Program-made: the position numbers and the translations under genes
Shown: piece after piece, positions 35,036-45,289 of the stretch
Layout of the letters: every line of letters begins with the position of its first letter
How positions within the stretch are numbered: the stretch's first letter is position 1
Notes under the pieces: model-generated
The model's input: only the letters and a program-made list of their open reading frames with translations
Databases searched by the model: none
What the model was told of the DNA's origin: nothing
Source of the DNA: Protopterus annectens
Lineage: Eukaryota > Chordata > Ceratodontiformes > Protopteridae
Direction of reading: 5' to 3'
Assembly: GCF_019279795.1 (NCBI RefSeq)
Contig: NC_056732.1
Coordinates: forward strand, 1,071,879,938 to 1,071,943,937
Length of the DNA stretch: 64,000 nt

Positions 35036-36908
35036 ATGGCCACAGACAGCAATGTGAAAGAATGTACGGACATTCTAGGCAAAATACAAAGAAAGGTAGA
35101 TGGCAATAATTCATTCTGTAATGACAATGATATGGTTGTTAATATATCAGGAATACAATTGACTGATATAACTTTAGCAGTGTTAAATTTGGGACTTAAA
35201 TATGTCCCTACTGTGCTACTGAGATTTTATGTGGTATGCTGTGAAATTTTCTGTTTAACATAGAAATTAAATTTAGTTTGCCTGTTTGGTAATAACATTC
35301 CCCCCATGGTGATGTTGATACAAGTATCTCCAGTTCTGAAGATAGTTTTCATTCCTGCTTTTCAGATTATGAAATTGATGATTCTAATAGCATCAATGCA
35401 TACTGTGTTTTAAATACAAGTAGTGTGGAAAGCAGACGTACTTCTATACCTCCATTTTCAAATGTCACAATTCAACAGTTTTCTGCTGCTTTACATTTTG
35501 CAGTTGAACAATTAGATACATTTTGATAAATACAGTGCTGATTATAACATAACTAAAAATGAATGGCAAACTTTGTTGGATTTGGGTAAAAATAAAGATC
35601 TAGTAGTTAAGCCTGTTGATAAAGGCAGTAAGATAGTGGTAATGAATTCCAAACAGTATGAGAAAATGTGTTATGACCACCTCAATGATGACAATACTTA
35701 TGAAAGAAGTAAAAATTATAACAATGCAATTCTGGAAATATGAACAACTACTTGATAAAGGGTACAAGACTAGGTTATTTTGTAAAACATGTTAAGAAAT
35801 TTAGTTGTAAAAATTGCAATTTAGCCACATTCTATTGCCTTCCAGAAACACAAAGGCTTAAATTAACTTAAAGACATCCAATTATATCTGCACAAAATAT
35901 TTTTTGCACAACTTAGTATTTTCTTGCAAAATTATCTTTTTCCTTTTGTACAAAAGATTCTTTCTTATATTTAGGACACACAAGATTTTTTTAAAAAAAG
36001 GTGACTTCTGTGCAGTAGGAAGAGGATATATATTGGATAACTCTGGATGTGTTGCGCCTATACACAATCATCCAGCATGAGCATGGTGCAGAAGTTTGTA
36101 TTTCTTTTTGGGGGATACACCTAAATCCACTTTTATTACTGGAATGGTTTTATTTTGTTCAAAGAACAATTTGTTTTAGCTTTAATAATGAAGTATACCA
36201 TCAAAAACAGGGCATAGCCATGAGGGCATCTTTTGCCCCCATGTACGCCAATATAGTTATAGCTAAATTTGAGTTGTATTACTTGTTTAAACATCCATTT
36301 TATTTACTAAATATGTAGTTAAATATTTTCGTTATATTGATATATTTTTTTTTTTTGGTAGAAGGGACAGTAGTTCAGTGAAACAGTATCAGTGATTTAC
36401 AGATTAACAGGTTCCAGTTTAGATTTGCTAGTGTACAAATGGGGACACAAGTTAATTTTTTGGATATCATCTTAACTGGATCTACTGAACATCAGAAAAT
36501 GCTAACTTCTGTTTATAGACAATCAAGTGGAAGCAATAAATATGTACATGATTCCAACTGCCATCCTCGCCATTTGATTGCTGCACTTCCTTTTGGGGAG
36601 TTTCTCAGACTTAATAGGTTATATAATCGAGATGAATATTTTTTGATGAAGTCTATAAAACATTTTGTATGTTTAGTAGAAGAGGATATAATAGTAAGGA
36701 AGTTAGAAATGCTCTGCAAAGGGTAATTAAAAAAAAATATATTAGTAATATGCTACCTAGAGATACTAAAAGTCTGAGTAATGACAGGAATAAATACAAA
36801 AAAGCAGATGGTAGGAGGATGGAGTATAATATTCATTATTCAAATTGGGAGCTGAGGAATAATGTAGAAGGGAAGAATATTTATTTTGTTACCAGATATA
36901 CTTGCTGA
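35036..36908 (+). pseudogene. Penelope-like element reverse transcriptase
   Basis: In order: ISGIQLTDITLAVLNLGLKY + VPT (35147-35220, the conserved block upstream of Penelope RTs); KNKDLVVKPVDKGSKIVVMN (35590-35650, the DKG motif); FYCLPETQR (35830, RT block 1, consensus FY.LPKIHK); LYTIIQHEHGAEVC and YHQKQGIAMRASFAPMYANI (36050-36260, RT blocks 3-4); RYIDIFF (36330-36345, where YIDDIF has lost one Asp); NFLDIILTGS, YRQSSGSNKYVHDSNCHPRH and FGEFLRLNRLYNRDEYF (36455-36640). Several frameshifts are present. With a catalytic Asp missing, the copy should be inactive. Confidence 0.85.
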
Positions 36909-37138
36909 ATAGATAACTGAACTTTTAAAATATTATTGGCCTATGTTATAAACAGACAAGTGTATAATCAAATTAATATATTTCCTTATGTTTCTTATAA
37001 AAGAGGTAAGAGTACAGCAAATTGTATAATACGTTTCCCTTCCTGTTCCTAAAATTGGTCCACTTAAGATTAATTATGGTATATACGTGTGGAAAATACT
37101 CTACATGTCCATTAGTGACAAATTATTTTCCTAACATT

Positions 37139-37365
37139 TTGTTTGTTTCTTTTGGCTTTTCCCAGTTAGGGGTCGTCACAGCAGAACCCCGGTCCGCTAA
37201 TGATTGGCAGTAGATTTTGACATGCTGGCTTGCCGGGCCTAACGCACAACCTTCAAGGAAGGAACGCCCATTCACGCATGTCGTCACACAGAAGACGCTC
37301 TGAGAATTGAATGGGCAATGTCTAACTGTGAAGCGACAATGCTACCGCAGCACCACCACCGCAGC
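37139..37365 (-). mobile_element. V-SINE-type SINE inserted in the Penelope-like element
   Basis: Minus-strand copy. The plus strand shows the 3' end first (CTTTTCCCAGTTAGGGGTCG) and the tRNA-like head last (complement of GTGGTGCTGCGGTAGCATTG). The body is internally deleted compared with the copy at 37711. It is flanked by a 15-nt target duplication with one mismatch (TATTTTC.TAACATT at 37124-37138 and 37366-37380). It separates RT and nuclease coding parts. Confidence 0.8.
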
Positions 37366-37695
37366 TATTTTCGTAACATTAATAATATAAATTTTAGACC
37401 TATGCAAAAGTTTGATTGTAATACTCAGGGAGTAATTTATGCTTTACAGTGTCCTTGTAAGCTGTTTTATATTGGTGAAAGCCAGAGAGCTTTCAAAATC
37501 AGATTTCAGGAACACATTAGAGATGTTAAAAATGTACATTTGGAAAGCCCTCTGGCAGTTTATTTTAAAGAGTTTCATAATAGTGATGTTACTTTATTAA
37601 AAGGTTGTATTTTAGAACAGGATGAATTACAAACGGGTGAAGGGGGAAATTTTAAGGGTAAACTGTTGTATAAAGAAACTATTTATAAAGTATAA
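37366..37695 (+). pseudogene. Penelope-like element GIY-YIG endonuclease
   Basis: C-terminal nuclease domain that would nick the target DNA. It reads YFRNINNINFRPMQKFDCNT, then VIYALQCPCKLFYIGESQRA (GIY-YIG core with the CPC of the built-in zinc site), then FKIRFQEHIRDV (catalytic Arg) and LLYKETIYKV at the end. The domain itself is open over about 110 codons and looks intact. Its junction with the RT is broken by the SINE at 37139-37365. The coding end overlaps the start of the right pseudo-LTR. Confidence 0.88.
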
Positions 37696-38184
37696 CACAT
37701 TAGCCCCTAAGAGTGGTGCAGCGGTTACCGTTGTCGCCTCACAGCAAGAGGTTCTCCGATTCGATTCTCGGTTGGAGCACCTTCTATGTGGAGTCTGCAT
37801 GTCCTCCCTGCGGTCGAGTGATATCTAAAGACATGCAATTAGGTGCAAGAGTGAATGGGTGTGCCGTCCTTGAAGGTTGGGCGTCGGGCTGGCAACTCAG
37901 CACCATAAAAATCCACTGCCAATCATTAGCAGACCGGAGTTCCACTGTGGCGACCCCTAACTGGGAAAAGCCAAAAGACTTAACACATTAGTCCCTAAAG
38001 GGTTAAATAGAGAATGGAATTGGAAGCATATAATAAACTGATCTTAAGTGTTGTTTTATTACTGACAGTATTTAATGTGTTTGTCTTTCATGGTTTTTCT
38101 CCAGTGAAGGCTTTTGGTGCTGAGGTGTTAAAGAAAGAAATAAACTTATTTTGTTTTGTTCTGTAGCTGTTGTTTTCTATTTGA
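37616..38184 (+). repeat. Penelope-like element, right pseudo-LTR
   Basis: Direct repeat of 33798-34091, interrupted by the SINE at 37711-37980. Confidence 0.88.
37711..37980 (+). mobile_element. V-SINE-type SINE (DANA-like tail)
   Basis: 270 bp. The tRNA-like head is GTGGTGCAGCGGTTACCG with box B near TTCGATTCTCGG. The conserved central part is TGTGGAGTCTGCATGTCCTCC. The tail is CACTGTGGCGACCCCTAACT, resembling the tail of zebrafish DANA-type V-SINEs. It is flanked by an 18-nt duplication, TAACACATTAG.CCCTAA (37693-37710 and 37981-37998), with one mismatch. Confidence 0.88.
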
Positions 38185-38187
38185 GAA

Positions 38188-39468
38188 GAGGACCCTACTA
38201 AAGAAAGAGCAGAATTCTTCCCGTCAGTCAGGCAAGTCTAAAATAACCTGAAAAGCCCAAGACAGAGAAGAGCCAAAACATACCTGCTCAGGCGGGTCTG
38301 GTAAATCACAATTTCTTACCCAATCTCTCCACGGTTCTGCTGTCCTTGTCACAGAACAGCAGCTTTGTAGAAGGTAAAAGCTTAGACAGCTTATCAGAAG
38401 AAACAGAAAGGTCAACAGGGTGACACTTGTAAAGGAATTTGCAATCATTCGGCACCTTATAAATCCCATCAGGTTTTTAGGAGCAGGGTTCCATGACAAG
38501 CTGGGAAAAAAAAGTGTCCAACAAGGCAGCAAGAACCGGAGGGGCAGCAGAGGGGTTGGGAGACTTCATTAGAAGGAGTTCATAACTCCAAAAAATATCT
38601 CCTCAAATGGAGAATCATGACTAACAGTGTCTTCTTCCTCAGAACCATAGTCTAAAGGAGAGGGAATCTGTGAAAGATTTTTCATCAGAATCAACATTCT
38701 CATCAAAAGAAACCTGCTCCGTAAGCCCCTAAAGAGGAGCAGAAGACCAAGGGAGATAAGCAGAAACAGAGACTCCCTGAGAAGGGGATTCAAAGCTATA
38801 AGAGCATTAAACAAACATTGTGTTAAAATCTTGCCATTCAGAAGCCAGGTCCTTGGGAGCAGGAGAAACATGCTCAATTTTTCTGCTGCTTTTTCAAGGA
38901 GATGACAGCCCTAAAGATCGTAGGAGGCCCAGACCCCTGCCTACATTCAACAATCTTAGTAGGAGTCTCTTATTTAACAAGTATTTATGGAACAGCCCTA
39001 GCCCTTTTTGGATGTTCAGGGGGAACTGTGGCTGATTATATCCAAACAGACATCTGCAAGGTCTCTGGATATGTGAGAGAAGCTAAAGCCATGCCAGTCA
39101 CGGCAGAGGAATGTGACTGAAAGAATGGGTGATCCTCCAGGCTTTCACCAACCTCAAGAGGTATGTCTAGTGGAGGTGATACAGCCAAATAATCTGACAG
39201 AATTTTCTTGCTTTTCTTCTTCATGGACATCTGGCCTTCGAACCAGGACAATTCCGCTATAGTACCTTCAGTCAAATTTAAGAGACTGGTTCTCAAGATA
39301 AATGGCTAAATAGGGGAGCTGACTACACACAATCTTTGGAACAAACGCCTGACAAACAGGACAAGACGTATGGTCATCAATAGCACCTAAGCAAGACAAA
39401 CACTGCTCATGACAGTCCTTATGGAGAATCTGTCTCCCACACTGGCACTTCCCCTTTCTGGATGACAT
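38188..39468 (-). pseudogene. DIRS-5 ORF1, N-terminal part
   Basis: Starts at the ATG at 39468: MSSRKGKCQCGRQILHKDCH. The cluster CQCG, H, CLSCLG, DDH, CPVC over the first 50 residues is the same zinc-binding pattern as in DIRS-4. The remainder is rich in Ser and Leu and broken by frameshifts (near 39290, 38900 and 38540). It ends at the Penelope insertion, where ILDLPD continues across the gap into 33203-33797. Confidence 0.7.
38191..38253. repeat. Target duplication of Penelope-like element, right copy
   Basis: Partner of 33734-33798. Small indels near the CCGTCAGTCAGG part distinguish the copies. Confidence 0.85.
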
Positions 39469-39589
39469 GAAACCGACAAACACAAGTAAAAGATAAGAAG
39501 ACAAACCCCAATGGGACATGCACTTAAAATCGGCTTGGCAACCAGCAGGTGAACGAACTTGCAGACAGATGATCAAAGATGACGTTTAG

Positions 39590-39787
39590 ACTGGAGGCAA
39601 AGAAGTTCTGAGGATGGTAGTCCGTACATCACCTTTATGCCCTACACCACACACGGGGAGCATACATGTGACATGCAATGTCACTATTACAACCTAAGGC
39701 TCTGGTATGCTGGCCGAAAGTTAGGTTATCCTTGGGAGGGAATCACTACTGAAAGTAATGCTGCCAACAGTGATATGGAAGGATATC
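39590..39787. repeat. DIRS-5 right inverted terminal repeat
   Basis: Reverse complement partner of 29963-30175. It ends near GATATGGAAGGATA. Confidence 0.8.
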
Positions 39788-41031
39788 ATGTTAAACAAAT
39801 GGCAATATAAATAACCCCTTTAATGGTATAATTGTTCTTGGACAGTTACCAACCACAACACTACCACCACCACCATAAAAAAATCAACATTGGAAGAATA
39901 TTCCTTGCTTGGTCATTGTTCTTTCAGCCACCAAGCTATGTTCACCTCCTTCCCTGTTGTCTTTAAACTAGGGCTTTGTGTTTTTTTCCCTTTTTATAAA
40001 CAATCATCTGTGGGTCATTACTAGTTCTGATGGTAACCCAAAGGGATCAAATAACTCGTTATGATTATTTTTAAGACAGATTTATCATCATTAGAAATAC
40101 AACCATAGGGTAACACCATGACCCCCATTTATTTTCCCCTACTATTATCAGAAATCATCACACTTACAGGGAAATTTAAAATTGGTTGCATTTAGTTACC
40201 TTCTTATGTTTGATTTCAGCACTAATTTCAATCACCATTACACCTTGGGGTACTTCCTGTCCATAAACATCTCTCAACACCAAGTTCAAAGTTGAACAAA
40301 TTAGCATCAGAAACTAACCTAATCTTACCATTTGCCCCTTAATGAAGTTCATTTTTGTCATGTTGCCTGGCTACTGTGAAAATGTAAAAGGCTATAAGAG
40401 TTAAATTCATATTTCACATCCAACCTATTTTTATGAATAACGTTGAGATAATTTATATCCTCAATATTCTTTTCCCATGTAAAATACTAAAATGAATTAA
40501 CTCATTATGGTCATCAATAGCACCTTTCCAAATAATAAAATATCCAAAAAACAAAATTTAACTAAAAATTTGTTATAACATGAGGTATAAATAAATCTGA
40601 ACTCCCACCACCATAAAATGATGTTGGCAAACAGGTGCCATCCACTGCTCCCATGGCCACAACAGGAGTTTGTGTGTAATATTCACCTTCAAAGTATGCA
40701 CAATTACTACTTAGCATCATTTCCATGAAGGTTACAAAAAATAGTTATCTTGACACAAATTTATCGCTTTTCAATGCTTCATTATGCCATTCAATGCCAA
40801 TATCATGGAAACACAAAATGAACTTTATCTCTTCAAGCCAATAATGCATCCTCCACAAACTCACTTTCACCCAAAACTCTTAGGAAATGCCAGAAGTCCA
40901 GTAAGACCTATTTATTTTTAAAAACTCCCTTCAATTTAAAATCTACAAACTTAGCCAGAGGCTCAATTTTGGATCCAAACCCACAGATTGTTTATAAAAA
41001 TGGTATTAATGACAAATTGTCAATTAAAAAG
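39788..41031. other. Unique AT-rich stretch
   Basis: I see no gene or known repeat. It was searched by eye for further kinase exons on the minus strand, without success. Confidence 0.5.
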
Positions 41032-41213
41032 AAGTTATGTACTTACCATAACGTTCCATCTGAGTAGGTACTTCATTTGTCTGCAACCTGTGGGTATCGG
41101 ATCCGAGCCGGCAGCTTTACTAGCTAAAAGATCCAAGCTCCTAGCTCCTCCCCTTTACCCAGAATCCCCTGCTGCATGCTGCCTTTCCTCAGATCGAGTT
41201 TGCTTAATCCAAT
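41032..41213. repeat. DIRS-6 left inverted terminal repeat
   Basis: Near-identical inverse of 44722-44884 (GCCGGCAGCTTTACTAGCTA, CTGCTGCATGCTGCCTTTCC, CTCAGATCGAGTTTGC). Confidence 0.92.
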
Positions 41214-41319
41214 AACTAATACCCTCGACAGAGGACCAAATAAAGCCTAACATCATGAAACAATCTCAATCATGATCAGGGATCACGATAATGGTTAGGG
41301 GGCACGGAGGGGGGGCGTC

Positions 41320-41416
41320 GGTTGCAGACAAATGAAGTACCTACTCAGATGGAATGTTATGGTGAGTACATAACTTTATCTGAAGTAGTTACTTCATTTG
41401 CTCTGCAACCTGTGGG
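41320..41416. repeat. DIRS-6 ICR
   Basis: Left-end complement (AATGAAGTACCTACTCAGAT, TTATGGTGAGTACATAACTT) joined to right-end complement (ATCTGAAGTAGTTACTTCAT). Confidence 0.92.
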
Positions 41417-41453
41417 ACAGAGTCACCAGCTACCTAAAAACCTTGGGCGGCCT

Positions 41454-43262
41454 TTAAAGAAGGATATTCCGAAGCACCGCGGAGCCAAAGGAAGCCCTAC
41501 TCCTGGATATCATATCCAATTTATAATGAGAAATGAATGTATGGGAAGAGGACCAAGTAACTGCTGAACATATGTCATCCAGAGGAACCCTGGACCAGAA
41601 GGCTGCTGATGTGGCTATGGATCGGGTTGAGTGGGCATGGACTCCGATAGGAGCAGGTTTACCTGAGGATACATACGCATGAATGATGCATTGTGAAATC
41701 CAATTTGCTAAGGTAACTTTGGAAATAGCTCTACCCATGGCAGATTTGGCAAAGGACACAAACAACTGATCAGCCTTGCGAGTATCCTTCGTCCTGTGCA
41801 AGTAAAAACATAGTTGTCTATGTACATCCAACTTGTGTAATTTGTATTCCCCTTTGTTCTGAAAGTTGGGAAAGAACACTGGTAAATTAATCGACTGATT
41901 AATATTTGACTCTGAAGCCACCTTTGGTAAGAAGGAAGAGTTAGTCCAGAGAGATGGTCTATCCTTATGGAAAATTAGATAAGGGGGTTTCATGCAAAGG
42001 GCTTGAAGTTCCAAAACCCTCCTGGCTGAAGTAATACCAACTAGAAAGGCTGTTTTCCATGATAAGAACTTTAAAGGAACTGAGGTGGCAGGCTCAAAAG
42101 GTGGGCTTGTCAATGCTTGTAAAACTAGAGTTAAGTCCCATGGTGGGACCGCAGTCTTAACTGGTGGTTTCAATAGAGAAATGCCTTTCAAGAAGGTTCT
42201 GAATATCTTCGCAGAAGCTAAAGATCCCAATCCATCCCCCACATGAAAATGGGAAATGGCTGCCAATTGTACTTTAACTGTAGATGCACTTGCTCCTTGA
42301 TGAAAAATGTGTGACAGAAATTCAAGAACCGTCGGGATAGGAACGGAAAAGGGATCTAAGCCCTTGTCCTTAGCCCAGATAGAAAAACGCTTCCATTTAC
42401 TACTGTAAGTTTTTCTGGTAGCAGGCTTGTGAGCCGCTACCAGAATGGCCTTTACTGGTGATGAGATGCCAGGAGTCCTTGCCATCAGTGGAACTGGATC
42501 AACCAAGCCGCGAGCTTGAGGTTTACCAGATTCAAAGGTTGCAATCCCGCAGGATTCAAAATCAGATCCGGAATGGGATCTAAGATCCATGGAGGAACTA
42601 CACTGTGAGACCGCACATATGGGAACCAGATCTGGCGAGGCCAGAATGGGGCTATGAGGATAACTCTGCTCCCCAACCGACGTGCTTTCTGAATGAACTT
42701 CGTCATAAGAGGAAGGGGGGGATAAGCATAGAGGAGACCGGGTGGCCAAGCATGAACCAGAGCGTCTCTGGGGCTCTCCGCTGGTGGGGGAAGTATCGCA
42801 AAAAACTCGCTGCACTTTTTGTTTGACGGAGAAGCAAAAAGATCGCAGCAAGGTAGACCCCATTTGAGGAAGATCTGTTTCGCAACTGATGGTTTGAGAG
42901 ACCACTTGTACGGTGTGAGGATCACACGACTCAGTTTGTCTGCCAGAATGTTGGACCGACCCGGAATGTGCGTTGCTACCAGAAAGCGGTTGGTGGATAT
43001 CGCCCACTCCCAAACTCTCATAGCCTCCCGACAAAGGGGATAAGATCTGGTTCCTCCCTGTTTGTTTATGTACCAGACTACTGCCATGTTGTCTGTTTGA
43101 ACTGCAATAGTCCCTAGAGGAAGAAGGTCGTGGAGTGCTTGCAACGCCAGAAGCACCGCCCTCATCTCTAGGACATTGATATGCAAAGCGGTCTCTAAGG
43201 GGGTCCACATGCCTTAGACGGTTCTGCCCGAACAATTCCCCCCCACCCGAGGCGAGAAGCAT
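41454..43262 (-). CDS. DIRS-6 tyrosine recombinase
   Basis: Integrase of the element. The frame is open for 602 codons, but only about the last 390 (from near 42650) are recombinase; the upstream part is the RNase H/methyltransferase region read out of frame. It shows an N-terminal DNA-binding part (AHKPATRKTYSSKWKRFSIW), LEFLSHIFHQGASASTVKVQ, the arginine box TSARRVLELQAL, LDVHRQLCFYLHRTKDTRKA, the HSTRSIATSAAFWSR box (HxxR) and HTFISHYKLDMIS with the nucleophile Tyr. All catalytic residues expected in a tyrosine recombinase are present. The true start cannot be fixed; overlap with the pol frame is normal in DIRS elements. Confidence 0.85.
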   Translation of the reverse strand: MLLASGGGELFGQNRLRHVDPLRDRFAYQCPRDEGGASGVASTPRPSSSRDYCSSNRQHGSSLVHKQTGRNQILSPLSGGYESLGVGDIHQPLSGSNAHSGSVQHSGRQTESCDPHTVQVVSQTISCETDLPQMGSTLLRSFCFSVKQKVQRVFCDTSPTSGEPQRRSGSCLATRSPLCLSPPSSYDEVHSESTSVGEQSYPHSPILASPDLVPICAVSQCSSSMDLRSHSGSDFESCGIATFESGKPQARGLVDPVPLMARTPGISSPVKAILVAAHKPATRKTYSSKWKRFSIWAKDKGLDPFSVPIPTVLEFLSHIFHQGASASTVKVQLAAISHFHVGDGLGSLASAKIFRTFLKGISLLKPPVKTAVPPWDLTLVLQALTSPPFEPATSVPLKFLSWKTAFLVGITSARRVLELQALCMKPPYLIFHKDRPSLWTNSSFLPKVASESNINQSINLPVFFPNFQNKGEYKLHKLDVHRQLCFYLHRTKDTRKADQLFVSFAKSAMGRAISKVTLANWISQCIIHAYVSSGKPAPIGVHAHSTRSIATSAAFWSRVPLDDICSAVTWSSSHTFISHYKLDMISRSRASFGSAVLRNILL

Positions 43263-44317
43263 CCGTGGCCAACGTGGCTTGAGGCGGGGATATTACGAAG
43301 GGTCTCCCTTCTCGCAGCTCCCTTGAGTGAAGCCGCCAGAGGAGGGAGTCCCTGCAAGTCCTGCTTAGTGGAATAGGGGTGTTCAATGGATGTAGTAACA
43401 GGGACCATTGGACTTGGAGGGTCCATTGTAGAATCCTCATTCGTAGATGTGCGTGTAGACAAAGACTGATTGCCGCCGCCATAGACCCTAGTGCTCTCAG
43501 GACTAACTCTGCCGAAGGAGCCGGGTTCTGAAGGAGGGCTAATACCTGATAAGACAAACTGTTGACCCTGTCTGGAGTTAGTAGGGCCTGAGAGCTGCGA
43601 GTGTTCAATTTGGCCCCTATAAATTCCAGAACTTGCACAGGATGAAGAAAGGACTTCTGAAGGTTTACCGAGATGCCCAAGCTTTGGGCAAGAGTTAGAG
43701 CATAATCCCTGGCAACACACAGTTGATGCCTGTTGGAGGCGGTGAGGAGCCAGTCGTCCAGGTATGGAAAGACCTGAATGCCCTGGAGTCTCAAGGGTTG
43801 CAACCACTGCCATGACTTTGGTGAACATCCTGGGGGCTGAGATGAGGCCGAATGGAACAACCCTGAATTGATCATGACTGGCTCCCAGCCGGAAGCGGAG
43901 AAACCTCCTGGATCGTCTGTCCATCAAAATGTGGTAGAACGCATCCTTGAGGTCTATGGAGCACATCCAGTCGTTCTCCCAAAGGAGGGGGAGAATTGAT
44001 TGAAGAGTGACCATCTGGAATTTCTCTTTGGGAATGAACAGGTTCAGGGAAGAGAGATCTAGAATCGGTCTTAAGTCCCCCGTCTTTTTTGGCACCAAAA
44101 AGAACCTGGAGTAATAGCCCAATCCAAACTGGTCTGGGGGGACGCGCTGGATGGCTCTTTTTTCTAGCAGCTTCGAAATTTCTGAAGCTGCCACCTCCCT
44201 TTGATCGGGTGGGACATCGGGGAGGCGCTTCATGGGAGGGGAAGATTTAGGAAGGGGATGAAATAACCTCTGGATATGACTCGGAGCACCCATCGATCCG
44301 TCATGATGGACTCCCAA
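42485..44317 (-). pseudogene. DIRS-6 RT-RNase H-methyltransferase
   Basis: Nearly intact. RT part (44317-43800): YYSRFFLVPKKTGDLRPILD, FQMVTLQSILPLLWENDWMC, SIDLKDAFYHILMDRRSRRF and PFGLISAPRMFTKVMAVVA. A one-base shift near 43800 moves to the frame with IQVFPYLDDWLLTASNRHQL (intact YLDD). RNase H starts TDASRLGWGG, and a second shift in a C-run near 43200 leads to LHINVLEMRAVLLALQALH, VQTDNMAVVWYINKQGGTRS and IPGRSNILADKLSR. The methyltransferase-like end reads LPCCDLFASPSNKKC and VILIAPFWPRQIWFPYV. Two small lesions separate it from an open frame. Confidence 0.88.
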
Positions 44318-44721
44318 TTTAGTGGGTGCTCTGACAAACGCCCCCCGACTGCCTCCAGAGAGGGACAGTCGGGTAAGGGTGTTGAACCTGAAAGCTTTGT
44401 GTTATATAAAGGTGTTTCTTTGCTCAACTGTGGTGTTTTTTACTAGATTTTGATTCAGCTTGTTGTCGCTAACAGTCAGGTAAGCCCTCAGGGCTGTTGC
44501 GCGGGTCTATCAGAGAATGGTTCTCTAGACCCGAAATTACGCGGCCCTCCCTCTGCCTCTGGGCCGGCGTCCACCTTGTCCTCCTCTGCCTACTTGACGA
44601 AGGGGCTAAATCACACACACGCTGACAAAAAATAATAAACTTTTGTCTAACTTTGAACACGATATATAGAAACGATCTCACCCAAGCCTAAGGAGCTCTT
44701 CACTAGTAGCTTCTTTCAGTC
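44318..44721 (-). pseudogene. DIRS-6 ORF1 stub and leader
   Basis: Between the RT and the right repeat only about 400 bp remain where DIRS-1 and -3 have over 2 kb. A part near 44540-44600 matches the Gly/Arg-rich ORF1 end of DIRS-1 (CCTCTGCC.CTGG block). No zinc-binding start is present, so ORF1 was deleted, leaving leader sequence joined to its tail. Confidence 0.65.
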
Positions 44722-44884
44722 ACGGCAAACTCGATCTGAGGAAAGGCAGCATGCAGCAGGGGATTATGGGTAAAGGGGAGGAGCTACGAGCCCGGATCTT
44801 TTAGCTAGTAAAGCTGCCGGCTCGGATTCGAGGTCGGATCCGATACCTACAGGTTGCAGAGCAAATGAAGTAACTACTTCAGAT
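44722..44884. repeat. DIRS-6 right inverted terminal repeat
   Basis: Inverse of 41032-41213. It ends CTACTTCAGAT. Confidence 0.92.
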
Positions 44885-45289
44885 CAGTGGTCAAGAAAGC
44901 TGAAAATTTGGGAAGAACTTAAGTGGACAGCATATTATTAGTACTGTTATATTTTAGGAATTTTGTATTGCAATATTTTTGTCTAAAATTACAGCTGTTT
45001 TATTGTATTTTACTGTAATTCAGTCTTTCAAGTTTTACACAGTAAAATATTTATTGACTTCTATTGGATTTATTGTATTCATAATTTCTGTACAGTTTTA
45101 GTATTTTTTTTTATTATTATTATTGGATATGCATCACTTGTGACAATTCATGATATATTTAAAGAACGTGAAAACATGTGTATGTTGTTCTGAAAAGTTC
45201 CATTTCGATTGTGGAACATAAGTAGTAAACATTAAAGGACTTGGTTGCTGGAAAGTGTGTGTTTATGTTAAACAGCTACTAGAACACAA
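44885..45289. other. AT-rich spacer
   Basis: T-rich unique sequence, with nothing recognised in it. Confidence 0.5.

Larger units (their letters stand above)
33798..38190 (+). mobile_element. Penelope-like element with GIY-YIG endonuclease
   Basis: A 4.4 kb Penelope-like retroelement on the plus strand, inserted in DIRS-5 ORF1. It has direct-repeat ends (pseudo-LTRs 33798-34091 and 37616-38184), an N-terminal region of unknown function (34129-35000), a conserved GLKYVPT block, a DKG motif, an RT domain (35820-36720) and a C-terminal GIY-YIG nuclease (37385-37695). Two V-SINEs are inserted in it. Penelope-like elements encode one polyprotein with RT and often GIY-YIG; here it is broken by several shifts. 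Confidence 0.9.
29963..39787 (-). mobile_element. DIRS-5: DIRS-type element split by a Penelope-like element
   Basis: Third DIRS family (with DIRS-7), sense strand minus. Without the 4.4 kb Penelope insertion it is about 5.3 kb. Right repeat 39590-39787, ORF1 39468 to 33203 (interrupted), RT-RNase H-methyltransferase 33203-31195, recombinase about 31300-30368, ICR 30248-30352, left repeat 29963-30175. Terminal repeats are clearly diverged from each other, and frames are heavily worn. An older copy. Confidence 0.88.
41032..44884 (-). mobile_element. DIRS-6: short, young-looking DIRS element lacking ORF1
   Basis: A 3.85 kb element of the DIRS-1 family, sense strand minus. The left (41032-41213) and right (44722-44884) repeats are almost identical apart from a 12-nt insertion in the right one. 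The ICR is at 41320-41416. The recombinase is open and complete. RT-RNase H has only two shifts. ORF1 is gone except for a C-terminal Gly/Arg-rich stub at about 44340-44600. The most recent DIRS copy in the window, judged from its repeats and frames. Confidence 0.93.

Noticed and set aside
37711-37800. Functional tRNA gene
   Set aside because: Only the promoter-like boxes of a SINE head are present; it is followed by SINE body and tail and flanked by a target duplication.
33798-38184. LTR retrotransposon or endogenous retrovirus (because of the direct terminal repeats)
   Set aside because: The coding part has Penelope RT motifs, a DKG motif and GIY-YIG; there is no protease, integrase or primer-binding site. 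The repeats are pseudo-LTRs of a Penelope-like element.
42660-43262. N-terminal 200 residues of the 602-codon frame in DIRS-6 as a novel protein
   Set aside because: It is the RNase H/methyltransferase region read in the wrong frame; the true domain is clear in the frame 42485-43210.
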